The translations under genes and the position numbers were made by a program. Shown one piece after another: positions 1-8,819 of a DNA stretch of 64,000 nt (positions within the stretch are counted from its first letter, which is position 1; the number at the start of each line of letters is the position of its first letter). Source of the DNA: Corticimicrobacter populi (GTDB lineage Bacteria > Pseudomonadota > Gammaproteobacteria > Burkholderiales > Burkholderiaceae_B); contig NZ_QETA01000008.1 in assembly GCF_003123725.1 (NCBI RefSeq), positions 62,001 to 126,000 of the forward strand, read 5' to 3'. Below the pieces are notes generated by a model. It worked only from the letters and a program-made list of their open reading frames with translations. It was not told the DNA's origin and did not search any database.

Positions 1-1277
1 TTTTCAAACAGCTCGGGCGCATGGACCACCAGGCGGGAGCAATCCACCTGCTTTAGATAACTTTTTGGCGAAACTGAAAGATCCCGGTAGGACAAGTGAA
101 ACTCAAACAGGTCGGGTTTAATGGATTGCTGATACTGGCGAAAATCGTGATATCGGACGGGCACCCCCCAGCGAACCGGAAAATGGTATTCGCGCACGGT
201 CGAAGCCTGTTCCTGCAAATCACCAGGATAAAGAAAATCTCCCTGCTCCAGCGCACGTTGGGCAACGCGGCCAATCAGACTTGGCAACTGATACGGCGGC
301 AACCCCTGCCCCGGACTTGCAATGCGCAGCATCTCCGGGCCAAAGGTTTCTCCGGCAGCGATTGCACGTGCCGCGATCACACTTTTCCCCAGATGCTCCC
401 GGTTCAACAGCTCGCCCTGGCTCGCATGGCGGCCTGGGCCTTGCGCGGGCAGTGCTTTCTCAATCTGCCGAATGCCTTCCACAAGCAGACGAAACTCGGC
501 AGGCTCCAGGCTGGCCAGGTGATCTGGCCCTTCCATACCGCGATCCAGCGTGATATGGCGTTCAATGATCTGTGCACCCAACGCTACTGCAGCCAACGTA
601 ATCGCAATACCGCGCTCGTGCCCCGAATAACCCACCACAGGATGGAGCTCCCTGAGCCGATCCAGATAACGCAACTGAATATCATGCTCGGGGGCAGGAT
701 AGGTGCTATTACAATGCAACAGTGCAAACGGAACTCCCAGCGTTCCAAGATGCTCCACCGCACGAATGATTTCATGCTCGAACGACATACCCGTGGAAAC
801 GATCAACGGTTTCCCAAGCGATGCCGCCTTGGACATCAGATAAGGATTGCAGAGATCGGCAGAGGCGATCTTCAGCGCTGCCACATCGAAGCTGGCCAGC
901 GCATCCACGCTGGGCTCATCCCAGGGGGTACATAGATAGATCATCTCCTGCTCGGCACAATACTGGCGCAAGACACGATGCTCCTCCAGGCCAAGCTCCA
1001 CCTTGTCCAGCAGATCCTGTATGTACTCAACCCCCAGATCTTCCGCCCGCGATCCATCGGCCTTGCGGCGATACAGCGCATCCCGGTTGCGCAACTGGAA
1101 CTTGACGCAATCCGCACCGGATGCCTTGGCGGCATCCACCAGCTGCCGTGCCAGAGAGAGCGAGCCATTATGATTGTTGCCAATTTCCGCAATCACGAAA
1201 ACATGGTCTGATCCCACAGGACATCCATCGATCTCAAAAATCGCAGAACTGGAAATTATTGGGTCTTTGTTCGCCAT
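1..1277 (-). CDS. NeuB-family nonulosonate synthase with extra C-terminal domain (partial)
   Basis: The frame is open from ATG at 1277 to the left edge, so about 425 residues are visible and the C-terminus is missing. The family condenses an N-acylated hexosamine with phosphoenolpyruvate to a nine-carbon nonulosonic acid (sialic, legionaminic or pseudaminic type). The N-terminal barrel shows VIAEIGNNHNG near residue 30, VKFQ near 60 and the metal-site histidines in LLHCNSTYP and ERHITLDR. An SAF (antifreeze-like) domain follows at about 300-358. From about 362 a third region begins (HFPVRWGVPVRYHDF) that looks like a xylose-isomerase-type TIM barrel, making the protein longer than plain NeuB. 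The start lies inside the upstream kinase gene (22-nt overlap), implying coupling. The exact sugar cannot be told from the sequence. Confidence 0.88.
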   Translation of the reverse strand, partial: MANKDPIISSSAIFEIDGCPVGSDHVFVIAEIGNNHNGSLSLARQLVDAAKASGADCVKFQLRNRDALYRRKADGSRAEDLGVEYIQDLLDKVELGLEEHRVLRQYCAEQEMIYLCTPWDEPSVDALASFDVAALKIASADLCNPYLMSKAASLGKPLIVSTGMSFEHEIIRAVEHLGTLGVPFALLHCNSTYPAPEHDIQLRYLDRLRELHPVVGYSGHERGIAITLAAVALGAQIIERHITLDRGMEGPDHLASLEPAEFRLLVEGIRQIEKALPAQGPGRHASQGELLNREHLGKSVIAARAIAAGETFGPEMLRIASPGQGLPPYQLPSLIGRVAQRALEQGDFLYPGDLQEQASTVREYHFPVRWGVPVRYHDFRQYQQSIKPDLFEFHLSYRDLSVSPKSYLKQVDCSRLVVHAPELFE

Positions 1278-2620
1278 GAGGTCACGCCATCGAAATCAAA
1301 ACGGAAATTGGTAGGAGTACAACCGAACGCCTTAAGCGCCTGGACCACGGCACGGCGGGAAGGCGGTTGTACATAAAACAGGAAGAAACCACCGCCGCCC
1401 GCCCCGAGCAACTTGCCGCCCAAGGCACCGGCAGCCAAAGCAGCCTCGTAGATGCCATCGAAATGCGTACTGCTGACCCCTTTGGAGAATTGCTTTTTCA
1501 GCATCCAGATTTCATGTAGGCAACGGCCAAACCGGTTCAGTTCCGAGCGAATCAAATAATGATGCATCCGCCGGCACAGAGAGACACTGGCCTTCAGGCT
1601 CTCGGACTGAGAGGACATGGGTTGCATTTCCTGGCGCTGCTGTTCATGCAGGTTCCCGGAGTCGTGGGATACGCCGGTATCGCACAGCAGCAGGCAGGCC
1701 TCCAGCTCACTGCGCACGCTCTCTTCCAATCGGATGGGATGAACCCTGTTGTTCTGGTTCTCGAACTCCATCAAATTGAAGCCGCCGAAAGCGGACGCAT
1801 ACTGGTCTTGCCAACCACCCGATACGCCAAAGCACAGGCGCTCAGCCTGGAAAGCCAACTCTGCAATCTCATAAGCATTCCAGTGATCCTGGCGCAGCTC
1901 GTTGAACGCAGCGATCACGGCCGTCGTGGCGGCAGAAGATCCACCCAGGCCGGAGCCTACTGGAAAATCGGAGCGCAGATATAAATCAAATCCATGCTCT
2001 GGGCGAATCAATGAGACCACACTGGAAAGCAGGCTCTTGTTTTCATGTTGCAGCAATTCCTGGATATCCGCGTAATGCTCATGCTGATTCAGATCTTCCG
2101 CATAGATATTGATTACGCCATCGGCACGCGGCAGCAAGGTGGCATGAGAATACAGAGCTACTGTGCAGTTGAGTACAGCCGCAGCGTGATCGACGAAGAA
2201 ATAGGTAAGGTCCGATCCTCCGCCACAAAAACTCATCCGTACCGGGGCACGAGCACGCGTCAGAATGGGAACCTCAGGCTCGGCTCGTAGTTGCCTTGTG
2301 TAGATGTCGCACAGTCTTCCGTGCTCATCCACGCCAGGAATGGCGTGATATCCAAGATCGAACAGTTTCAGCAACTCTTCGCGTGGCGCATCTATCCTGA
2401 CAGACTTGAAATGCCGATTCATGCAGTGCTCGACCAATGCATCGGTCGACCCGCCGGACAGCAGATAACGACGAACATCGCCATCGACGACTACGCCCAC
2501 CAGGCGACCATCCGGCTCAATCACGAAAGCGATTTTCTGCTTGCCCGCCTCTATACAAGTCACCGCATCCATGACCGTGCTCTGGGGGCCCAATGTCAGC
2601 AAGTCCAGCAATTGCTTCAT
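1256..2620 (-). CDS. CBS domain-GHMP sugar kinase fusion (HddA-like)
   Basis: A 454-residue protein. Residues 1-115 form a CBS pair of the kind often attached to sugar nucleotidyltransferases; residues 120-454 form a GHMP kinase. Kinase marks are ARAPVRMSFCGGGSDL near 123-138, the ATP-binding glycine/serine loop PVGSGLGGSSA at 220-230 and the C-terminal GGGGFFLFY. The closest named kinase I can place is D-glycero-D-manno-heptose 7-phosphate kinase (HddA); the substrate is likely a sugar-phosphate precursor but is not proven. It overlaps the nucleotidyltransferase upstream by 4 nt and the NeuB gene downstream by 22 nt, so all three are probably translated together. A CBS pair on the kinase, with the nucleotidyltransferase as a separate protein, is the unusual point. 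Confidence 0.85.
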   Translation of the reverse strand: MKQLLDLLTLGPQSTVMDAVTCIEAGKQKIAFVIEPDGRLVGVVVDGDVRRYLLSGGSTDALVEHCMNRHFKSVRIDAPREELLKLFDLGYHAIPGVDEHGRLCDIYTRQLRAEPEVPILTRARAPVRMSFCGGGSDLTYFFVDHAAAVLNCTVALYSHATLLPRADGVINIYAEDLNQHEHYADIQELLQHENKSLLSSVVSLIRPEHGFDLYLRSDFPVGSGLGGSSAATTAVIAAFNELRQDHWNAYEIAELAFQAERLCFGVSGGWQDQYASAFGGFNLMEFENQNNRVHPIRLEESVRSELEACLLLCDTGVSHDSGNLHEQQRQEMQPMSSQSESLKASVSLCRRMHHYLIRSELNRFGRCLHEIWMLKKQFSKGVSSTHFDGIYEAALAAGALGGKLLGAGGGGFFLFYVQPPSRRAVVQALKAFGCTPTNFRFDFDGVTSWRTKTQ

Positions 2621-3312
2621 ATCAACTCTCCCGCCTGCACCATATCTCGAAACGACGACAGAGCCTGGGGAATCCCGATATCGACGAACAGGCCATCGTA
2701 GGCAACGGAATACAGCTGCTGCCGCTCAATCAGTGCAGGCAGGATTTCGCGCTCCATAGAACATGGTGCAACAGCAAAACCGGACAGGGTATCTGGAGAA
2801 AAGCCATAGACACCCGCATTCACCAGACCCGCCCCGGCCGAACTCTTTTCATTCAGCGCAAGGATGCGTCCTTCGGCCCCAAGTGACAGAGCACCATAGC
2901 GAGCACTGTCGGGCGTCTCTACGGCCAGCAAGGTATCTCGGTCACTTTCCAGCATCATCCGATAAGCATGTGCAGAGAGAAAAGTATCTGCATTCAATAC
3001 CAGGTAACGTCCTTGCGCCGGCTCTGCGGTCAACGCATGCAACACAGCGCCACCTGTGCCCATCGGAGTGGGTTCCGTCACCATGCTCAACGCCACGCCG
3101 GACTCAGCCTCCAGGTGCGGCAACGCCTCTTCGATCTGGTCCGCCCGATAATGCGCGCACAGAATCGCACGGGTAATGCCAGCCATGCCCAATTGCGTCA
3201 GCACCAGGGCCAGGAAAGGCTTTCCGTGGATATCCACAAGCGCCTTTTGCCCCCCCTGCAACACACTACCCAGGCGGGTTCCTGCCCCGCCGCACAGAAT
3301 ATAGACTTGCAT
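2617..3312 (-). CDS. Sugar-1-phosphate nucleotidyltransferase (HddC/RmlA-like)
   Basis: A 231-residue single-domain nucleotidyltransferase. The N-terminus carries the signature YILCGGAGTRLG, a lysine in QKALVDIHGKP, and the metal-site aspartate in LVLNADTF near residue 105. It would transfer NMP from a nucleoside triphosphate to a hexose- or heptose-1-phosphate. Being adjacent to an HddA-like kinase suggests the HddC (GDP-heptose) or PtmE (GDP-glucosamine) type of step; the sequence does not separate these. The stop overlaps the kinase start by 4 nt. Cytoplasmic. Confidence 0.85.
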   Translation of the reverse strand: MQVYILCGGAGTRLGSVLQGGQKALVDIHGKPFLALVLTQLGMAGITRAILCAHYRADQIEEALPHLEAESGVALSMVTEPTPMGTGGAVLHALTAEPAQGRYLVLNADTFLSAHAYRMMLESDRDTLLAVETPDSARYGALSLGAEGRILALNEKSSAGAGLVNAGVYGFSPDTLSGFAVAPCSMEREILPALIERQQLYSVAYDGLFVDIGIPQALSSFRDMVQAGELI

Positions 3313-3371
3313 TCCCTCTCTCTTACGACATGCGCCTGCACATATACAAGTATCGTGACTCCGCCGCGCCG

Positions 3372-4544
3372 TCAGCCCTTTATCATCTTGCCTATGACGT
3401 CAAAATTGCGGCGAGTCTCCTGCCAGATCAAATCCTGTGCGATGCCCACCTCTTCGTGAACCAGAGCCCTGTTGTTTTCAAGACGCTCCAGAAAGGATGA
3501 GAGTCGCTGCTCAAAATCCGGAGAACCGATCTCGCCTCCCCAGGTGGGCTGGTCGATGTCCTCAAGAAAATAACGCATCTTGTCATGGCTGATAATCGAG
3601 AAGATGGGCCGTCTCAGCCCGAAGGGAATCATTTGCGCATGCCCACGCATGCCCACGGCAGCATCAACCTCGGCATAGAACGACAAAACCTCATCAGGAG
3701 AGGCATCCGTCAGGTCCCGTGTTTCATAGCTCACCCCTGCCGCGCTGAGATACTGCTCGATGCCCCGGTCTGCGGACTTGTGTGCCACCACCACGATCTG
3801 CCAACCCTGCCGCTGCGCTGACATCATGCAATCGGCCAACCGTCCGAGCAATACCTGCTCCTCTGCACCAAACCTGTAAGCCGCCCGATCGAATGCGACG
3901 TTGAACGCCAAGACCCGGTGCCCCTTTTCGTCATGCGTCGATGCTTGCTTCTGGTATTGGGGATAGAGTTGCCAAAGTACCGTGGTAGGGCAGAACTGTC
4001 GGCGCAGGGAAACAGCAGACTCCCCGGGCAGATAAGCAGCGATTGCGTTGATAGAACCTGTATTACGCAAACCGAAGAAAGCCGACTGCCTGGCCACTGC
4101 CTGAATATGATCCGTGAAAACGGGCTCGAAGTCGGGCTGGCCCCTGAAGCGGTTGTAACCAATCGCATATATGATCAGCGGCAAGTCCAGGGCATCGACA
4201 GCCGCCACCGAACTATTCCACTGCCAACCGCTGCGCGAGACATCAGCGCCATCCTGGTCCCGCAGCAACAACCCGCCGCCACCAATCACGATCCCGTCAT
4301 ATACCTCATTGAGGCGCGACGCTTCTTCGGCATCCAGCGCATCCCAGGCCTGGCGCAGCTCCCAGTCGAATGGCCCGATGCAGACATCGAAAGCCCGCCG
4401 GACCACGGGAAACAGCAACGTATCACCCGCATTGCGATTGGCAGAGTCATGGACGCCGATATGCAGCAGCCGCTTCCTCTTTGCCTGCGTCCGAATGCCC
4501 AAATCTGGCTGCTGGACATGCGCGTCAAGTATTTCTTTTTTCAT
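3372..4544 (-). CDS. Polysaccharide pyruvyl transferase family protein
   Basis: A 390-residue protein of the CsaB/WcaK pyruvyl transferase family, which has a GT-B-like fold and usually adds a ketal pyruvate from PEP to a sugar. The hallmarks are LLHIGVHDSANRNAGDTLLF near residues 26-45, VIGGGGLLLRDQDG near 85, YAIGYNRF, and a C-terminal GMRGHAQMIPFGLRRP segment that matches the conserved region binding the acceptor or PEP. The stop is directly followed by the upstream CMP-sugar synthetase gene's boundary, with no gap, so it is co-transcribed. Some family members transfer sugars rather than pyruvate, so glycosyltransferase activity remains possible. Confidence 0.82.
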   Translation of the reverse strand: MKKEILDAHVQQPDLGIRTQAKRKRLLHIGVHDSANRNAGDTLLFPVVRRAFDVCIGPFDWELRQAWDALDAEEASRLNEVYDGIVIGGGGLLLRDQDGADVSRSGWQWNSSVAAVDALDLPLIIYAIGYNRFRGQPDFEPVFTDHIQAVARQSAFFGLRNTGSINAIAAYLPGESAVSLRRQFCPTTVLWQLYPQYQKQASTHDEKGHRVLAFNVAFDRAAYRFGAEEQVLLGRLADCMMSAQRQGWQIVVVAHKSADRGIEQYLSAAGVSYETRDLTDASPDEVLSFYAEVDAAVGMRGHAQMIPFGLRRPIFSIISHDKMRYFLEDIDQPTWGGEIGSPDFEQRLSSFLERLENNRALVHEEVGIAQDLIWQETRRNFDVIGKMIKG

Positions 4545-5270
4545 TCAGGCCAAGTTCCCATTGTGTTGCTGCTGTCGAAAGGCATGGATCTCGCGGGCCA
4601 GCGTCAGGTCGTCCAGACTGTTGATGTCGATGGAACTCAAAGGGTCCATCACATACCCCAGGGCCCCCTCCACATGGAAGGAGCCTTCCCTGCGCAACAC
4701 GTCCGGACGCGCCATGAATATGGAGCCATTCACGGCGAACAACCCCCTCAATCCCTGGCGCTGCGCATTTCTGTCCTCGTCGGGAGCAACCCGCTCCAAA
4801 GGTTCGCCATTGCCGTTCAGATAGCGCAGGTTGGTCATGTACTTGCCAAGATCCACGACGCTCACCACAGCATCCGCGCGATGCTTATCGAACATCCGGA
4901 CAACACCTCGGATATCTTCCGGCTTGCGCAAAGGACTCGTGGGCAGCAACATAAGCACACCCTCAGGCTCGGTGCCCTCATGCTTCAGCAACCAGTCCAG
5001 AGCATGCAGTATGACATGGACCGCATGTACTTCATCCCGAGCTATATGGCCAGGACGGATGAAGGGTGTTTCCGCGCCTGCCGCCCGCGCGATCCCGGCA
5101 ATCCGCTCTTCGTCGGTAGAGACGATGACCCGGTCCACGACACCAGAAGCCAAGGCCGCCTGAATAGTCCAGGCAACCAGTGGCTTTCCGCCAACCGGCA
5201 TGACATTTTTGTCCGGAATTCCTTTCGAGCCGCCCCGGGCAGGCACAATGGCGATGATTCGACTGGCCAT
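4545..5270 (-). CDS. Acylneuraminate cytidylyltransferase (NeuA/LegF/PseF-like)
   Basis: A 241-residue CMP-nonulosonate synthetase: it activates a nonulosonic acid with CTP. The N-terminal signature IVPARGGSKGIPDKN at about 8-22 is diagnostic, followed by KPLVAWTIQAA, VIVSTDEE and LLPTSPLRKPEDI. Together with the NeuB-type synthase at the left edge it shows that this island makes and activates a sialic-like sugar. The length is that of plain NeuA without extra domains. Whether the product is CMP-Neu5Ac, CMP-legionaminate or CMP-pseudaminate cannot be told, and no matching precursor genes (Pse/Leg dehydratase, aminotransferase) are visible nearby. Confidence 0.9.
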   Translation of the reverse strand: MASRIIAIVPARGGSKGIPDKNVMPVGGKPLVAWTIQAALASGVVDRVIVSTDEERIAGIARAAGAETPFIRPGHIARDEVHAVHVILHALDWLLKHEGTEPEGVLMLLPTSPLRKPEDIRGVVRMFDKHRADAVVSVVDLGKYMTNLRYLNGNGEPLERVAPDEDRNAQRQGLRGLFAVNGSIFMARPDVLRREGSFHVEGALGYVMDPLSSIDINSLDDLTLAREIHAFRQQQHNGNLA

Positions 5271-5296
5271 ATCACATCACATAAAGTGTTCGACAA

Positions 5297-6172
5297 TCAG
5301 GGTGCGCGACAAAGCGCGATCAAGCTGTCCGTTCGATCTACCCGGGACAGGGCGGCCTCATACTCCGCCGCCAACCCAGCCGTATTGAGAAGACTCCACG
5401 CCTCCTGCCCTCCCGGTTTGCCCCGCGCCAGCCAGTGGAGATGGTTTGCCAGTGGATAGCGCTGGAATCCTGAAACCTCGATGTCGACAAAGCCAGCCTT
5501 CTCAAGCAGGATCGCCAGGCTCTGGCGCGTATGAAGAATCAGATGCTCGCTCCAGAACGTGAACTGCTTGAAAGCCTCGCAGTCATACAGGGAAAACAGA
5601 GCATCCCGCGCATGCGGCACTTCGACAAGCAGGCGTCCACCAGGCCTCAGGTGCTCCCGCACCCGGACCAGTTCGTCGACCGGCGCGGTAAGATGCTCGA
5701 GCACATGAAACATCGTGACGATGTCGAGTGCCCCGTCGTCCACTTCGCTCAAATCGTTGAATACCGTATGCCCATTCTGTCTCGCCAGGGCCGCGCGCTC
5801 CCGATTGGGCTCCAGCCCAGCGGACCATGCTGCCTGCCCCCGCATTTCATCAAGCATACCGCCTAGTCCTGAGCCAAAATCCAGCCAACGCCGGTTCCTC
5901 AGAATCGGGCCAAAGTCCTGTGCCCGCCGTATGTTATCGGCCAGTCGCGGCAACGTGGTCAGATTGCCTTCCCTGAGCTGACCGGCTGAGCCTTCCCGCT
6001 GCTGGTAGTACTCCAGGGACATATGATCGGCACCGGACAACACAATCACCTCCGTCAAGGGGTCGCGTAGTACGGAGACATCATCTCGATCCCGGACAGT
6101 CGGATGGAAAGGCTGGAGACGATCAACCAGAATAATACCGAGCGATTCCAGCTCATACAGGAACGATGACAT
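5297..6172 (-). CDS. Class I SAM-dependent methyltransferase
   Basis: A 291-residue protein. The SAM-binding motif I is WLDFGSGLGGMLDEM near residue 98, followed by LEPNRERA, DIVTMFHVLEHL near 150 and RPGGRLLVEVPHA, the standard order of a class I methyltransferase of the type common in polysaccharide clusters. It probably O- or N-methylates a sugar of the glycan made here. The first ~70 residues are not catalytic and include VIVLSGADHMSLEYYQQR. It sits 9 bp downstream of the two-domain glycosyltransferase gene and 26 bp upstream of the CMP-sugar synthetase, in one operon. Confidence 0.85.
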   Translation of the reverse strand: MSSFLYELESLGIILVDRLQPFHPTVRDRDDVSVLRDPLTEVIVLSGADHMSLEYYQQREGSAGQLREGNLTTLPRLADNIRRAQDFGPILRNRRWLDFGSGLGGMLDEMRGQAAWSAGLEPNRERAALARQNGHTVFNDLSEVDDGALDIVTMFHVLEHLTAPVDELVRVREHLRPGGRLLVEVPHARDALFSLYDCEAFKQFTFWSEHLILHTRQSLAILLEKAGFVDIEVSGFQRYPLANHLHWLARGKPGGQEAWSLLNTAGLAAEYEAALSRVDRTDSLIALCRAP

Positions 6173-6181
6173 TCCAGACTC

Positions 6182-8134
6182 CTATTTCCGAAGCATTTCC
6201 GGACAATCGAAATAGTCCAGTGACAGACCGGGAGAAGGGGTAATTTTCAACAGCTGGCGCCCGTTCCGCTCAAAATGCCGTCTGGCCACGATAAAGGACT
6301 CACGCATGCATTGCGTCAGCATATCCATCTCATCCTGTTTTCGGCTATGTCGTGCGCCGTAGAAATATGGTTGGGAATAATCCAGATCGACCCCACCAAC
6401 GAGCACGCGCGCAAAACCCATGTAATAGGCGACCTGTATTGCATCAAGGACGACCGTATAGCCTGAGTGAACCATCAGGGAGGGGTCATACGAGAAATTC
6501 TCTTCATCGTCACACATGCAGAACCCCTGGTTCTGATTGACCTCAAGAGCCATGATGTCTTGTTCGGCCAATGCCTCCGGATGATGCTCATCCAGGAACC
6601 TGTAGGCTTCCTTGCCGAAAAACTTGATATCGGCCTTGACTGCCAGCACTCGTTCGGTCCATGCCTGCAAACTGACCGCATCACGCATCAAGTAATACTT
6701 AGGTCGAAAAGCATAACCATCTGCTTCCAGTTCGAAAGCCCTGTTGCACCAGAACGATTCCTGCTCCATCAGCCTGTCGATATCCAGCAGACGCAACGAC
6801 GGAGCATTGCCGACAATGTAGGCGGTCTGCCCAATCCTGGTATTTTTCAGACGCTGAATCCGGGAGGTCATTGAGGCCCCCTCCCGGGCCCCGTCGTTTT
6901 TTCCCCTCGGCTGCGAGGTGCCCTGGCTACCTTGGGCCCGTTCCAGCTCAGTGATGCGCCGTCTCAGCACAATGCCACCCGAGCGCTCGAAACTCTGCCA
7001 AGGAAGGAGACGCTCCCAGTTAAGTATCCGCTCATGATCGCCCCATTCCTCCAACAGCTCCCGGCCATAGTGGCGACCAAAGCCTGGCAGGCGTGACGGA
7101 CGGGGGGACGGGGCATCTGGCGTCAGTATCGCGTGCCAGAAGGCAGGGGCCAATATACTGTCAAACCCGACCTGTAGATAACCTTCGGCCGCAGCAGGAT
7201 ACTCATCGGCCAATGGAGTCAGGGGCCGGCCAAGCCAATGTGCCGTTTTTCCGAACCATGGTGCCTCGTACAAAGCCGGCGCGGCAATGCCCACGATCTC
7301 GGTATCGTCGTGTGCACTCAATATCTGATAGGTATGTTGATGGCATGCCTTGACTTCGTACCCCATCATCGCTGAGAGCTCCCGCCGCTCCGTCTCGCAG
7401 CGTTGCGCCGAATAAATATCGGAATGATCGACCAGGCAAAGCAGCTGGCGCTCTTTGCACAAGGCCCGCAACCTGTCTGCGAACTCCACCACACGCAGGA
7501 AATGTCCATCTGCTGCGATCAGGGCCTCATCTCGCAAGGATTGAGAGACATAGACCAACGTGTTGTTCAAATCGAAGGTGTGTCGCCTGGCCTCATTGAG
7601 CCGATTCCGGTGCGCACGCAGGTTGGCTCCCAGAAAGGCAGCCTCGAGCCGTAAGTCATCCGCCGAGACTGCGTATTCCAGGATACGTTCCCGTATCGAC
7701 TGGCTGGATGTATCCAGCGCAATCAAAAGATCACGCCCAAACCCCAGTGGAGAACAGCGCATATCCAGGAAATCAATGCCACGCTGAATGCAGGCACGCT
7801 TCAACCAGGGCGTCAGTTCGGAAGCAAGAACCAGGGGATTCTCAGGGAGAGAACCAAACAAGTAATCCAGGGCCAACTCAGGCATGTGATGATAGGTGGC
7901 GGCCCAGATGTTTTCCCTGGCGTCCGGTATCGCGGCAGCAGCAATCTCTACGAATTCCTGCAGGTTGAAGCCCGGCAACAGGCCAGACGGGACCTGCCCG
8001 CCGGCGGACTGCCCCACATCGAATCCACATCCCTGACGAATCGGCTCATGCACCAAATCAAAAAATGCTTCCGACTTGACGCGGGAATGGCGAAGAAAAT
8101 CCGGGATATACGCCACAGCAGCAGGCAATCTCAT
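6182..8134 (-). CDS. Glycosyltransferase fused to DUF115/MptE-like (Maf-type) domain
   Basis: A 650-residue protein of two parts. Residues about 90-390 resemble capsule-type GT-B transferases (LVDHSDIYSAQ and IVGIAAPALYEAPWFGKTAH are typical segments). After a charged linker near 405-430 (ELERAQGSQGTSQPRGKNDG) comes a DUF115/MptE-like domain, recognised by TAYIVGNAPSLRLLD near 442 and GYTVVLDAIQVAYYMGFARV near 575. DUF115 is the core domain of Maf proteins, which attach nonulosonic acids to flagellin in Campylobacter, Helicobacter and Aeromonas. With NeuB/NeuA-type genes downstream and a flagellin gene 7 kb away, a role in loading the nonulosonate is the best inference; the N-terminal activity is less certain. 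Confidence 0.75.
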   Translation of the reverse strand: MRLPAAVAYIPDFLRHSRVKSEAFFDLVHEPIRQGCGFDVGQSAGGQVPSGLLPGFNLQEFVEIAAAAIPDARENIWAATYHHMPELALDYLFGSLPENPLVLASELTPWLKRACIQRGIDFLDMRCSPLGFGRDLLIALDTSSQSIRERILEYAVSADDLRLEAAFLGANLRAHRNRLNEARRHTFDLNNTLVYVSQSLRDEALIAADGHFLRVVEFADRLRALCKERQLLCLVDHSDIYSAQRCETERRELSAMMGYEVKACHQHTYQILSAHDDTEIVGIAAPALYEAPWFGKTAHWLGRPLTPLADEYPAAAEGYLQVGFDSILAPAFWHAILTPDAPSPRPSRLPGFGRHYGRELLEEWGDHERILNWERLLPWQSFERSGGIVLRRRITELERAQGSQGTSQPRGKNDGAREGASMTSRIQRLKNTRIGQTAYIVGNAPSLRLLDIDRLMEQESFWCNRAFELEADGYAFRPKYYLMRDAVSLQAWTERVLAVKADIKFFGKEAYRFLDEHHPEALAEQDIMALEVNQNQGFCMCDDEENFSYDPSLMVHSGYTVVLDAIQVAYYMGFARVLVGGVDLDYSQPYFYGARHSRKQDEMDMLTQCMRESFIVARRHFERNGRQLLKITPSPGLSLDYFDCPEMLRK

Positions 8135-8177
8135 GATTCCACTCTCTCAAATCCCGAGACACGCACACCAGTCATCC

Positions 8178-8819
8178 TCAGAAAATCACCTTGGCCGGAT
8201 TGCCGAAGACCGTCTTTCCCGGTGGTACATCCTTGATCACGACAGCCCCAGCCCCCACCGTAGCGCCCTCACCGATCCTGACGTTGGGAACAATGGTGGC
8301 ATGCGGATACACAATGGCGTAATCGCCAATCTGCGCACCTCCACCTACGAACGTCATGGCACCGATCTGCGCATAGCGGCCGATCCGGACGTCATGGCCG
8401 ATGATGGTGCCACTGTGGATATTGGCAAAATCACCCACATGGACATCCGGACTGAACTGCACGCGCGCCGCCCAGAAGCAGCCGGTCCCGAGGTGCACAC
8501 GGGCGCTCAGATAGCCTTCTGTGTTGTAAGGCGTGCGGATATGAATGAACTCGCCCCCTTTTTCCAGAATAGGCCTGGCATACTGCTCACGGGCCTTCGG
8601 AAGGCCAACTGCGCAGACAAAAGCGTGATCAGGCTGAGGCTCGTGGGTCAGCGGATCGCCTACGATCGGAAGCCCGCAATCGATGCCATCCAGCATGCTC
8701 GCTCGCGTATCAAGAAAACCAGCGATACACCAATCCTGGTCGCACGCAGGCGCATCCCGCATCTGGACCAGAACCTCGCGCCCCCAGCCACCCGCTCCAA
8801 TGATGTAGACCTGTTTCAT
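8178..8819 (-). CDS. PglD-like hexapeptide-repeat acyltransferase
   Basis: A 213-residue left-handed beta-helix acyltransferase. The N-terminus has the PglD-type nucleotide-sugar binding motif VYIIGAGGWGREV; the second half shows hexapeptide repeats (FANIHSGTIIGHDVRIG, AIVYPHATIVPNVRIGEGATVGAGAVV) with the likely catalytic histidine in HSGTIIGHD. Relatives acylate UDP- or dTDP-4-amino sugars using acetyl-CoA. The ATG at 8819 is chosen over longer frames because it overlaps the upstream SDR stop (ATGA) and gives the canonical PglD start. In an operon with its own ACP and KAS III, the acyl group could be other than acetyl. Confidence 0.85.
   Translation of the reverse strand: MKQVYIIGAGGWGREVLVQMRDAPACDQDWCIAGFLDTRASMLDGIDCGLPIVGDPLTHEPQPDHAFVCAVGLPKAREQYARPILEKGGEFIHIRTPYNTEGYLSARVHLGTGCFWAARVQFSPDVHVGDFANIHSGTIIGHDVRIGRYAQIGAMTFVGGGAQIGDYAIVYPHATIVPNVRIGEGATVGAGAVVIKDVPPGKTVFGNPAKVIF

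Noticed and set aside
96-935. Long open frame on the plus strand near the left edge
   Set aside because: It is antisense to the NeuB-type gene, whose motifs run through the whole stretch; the plus-strand product has no family-like pattern.
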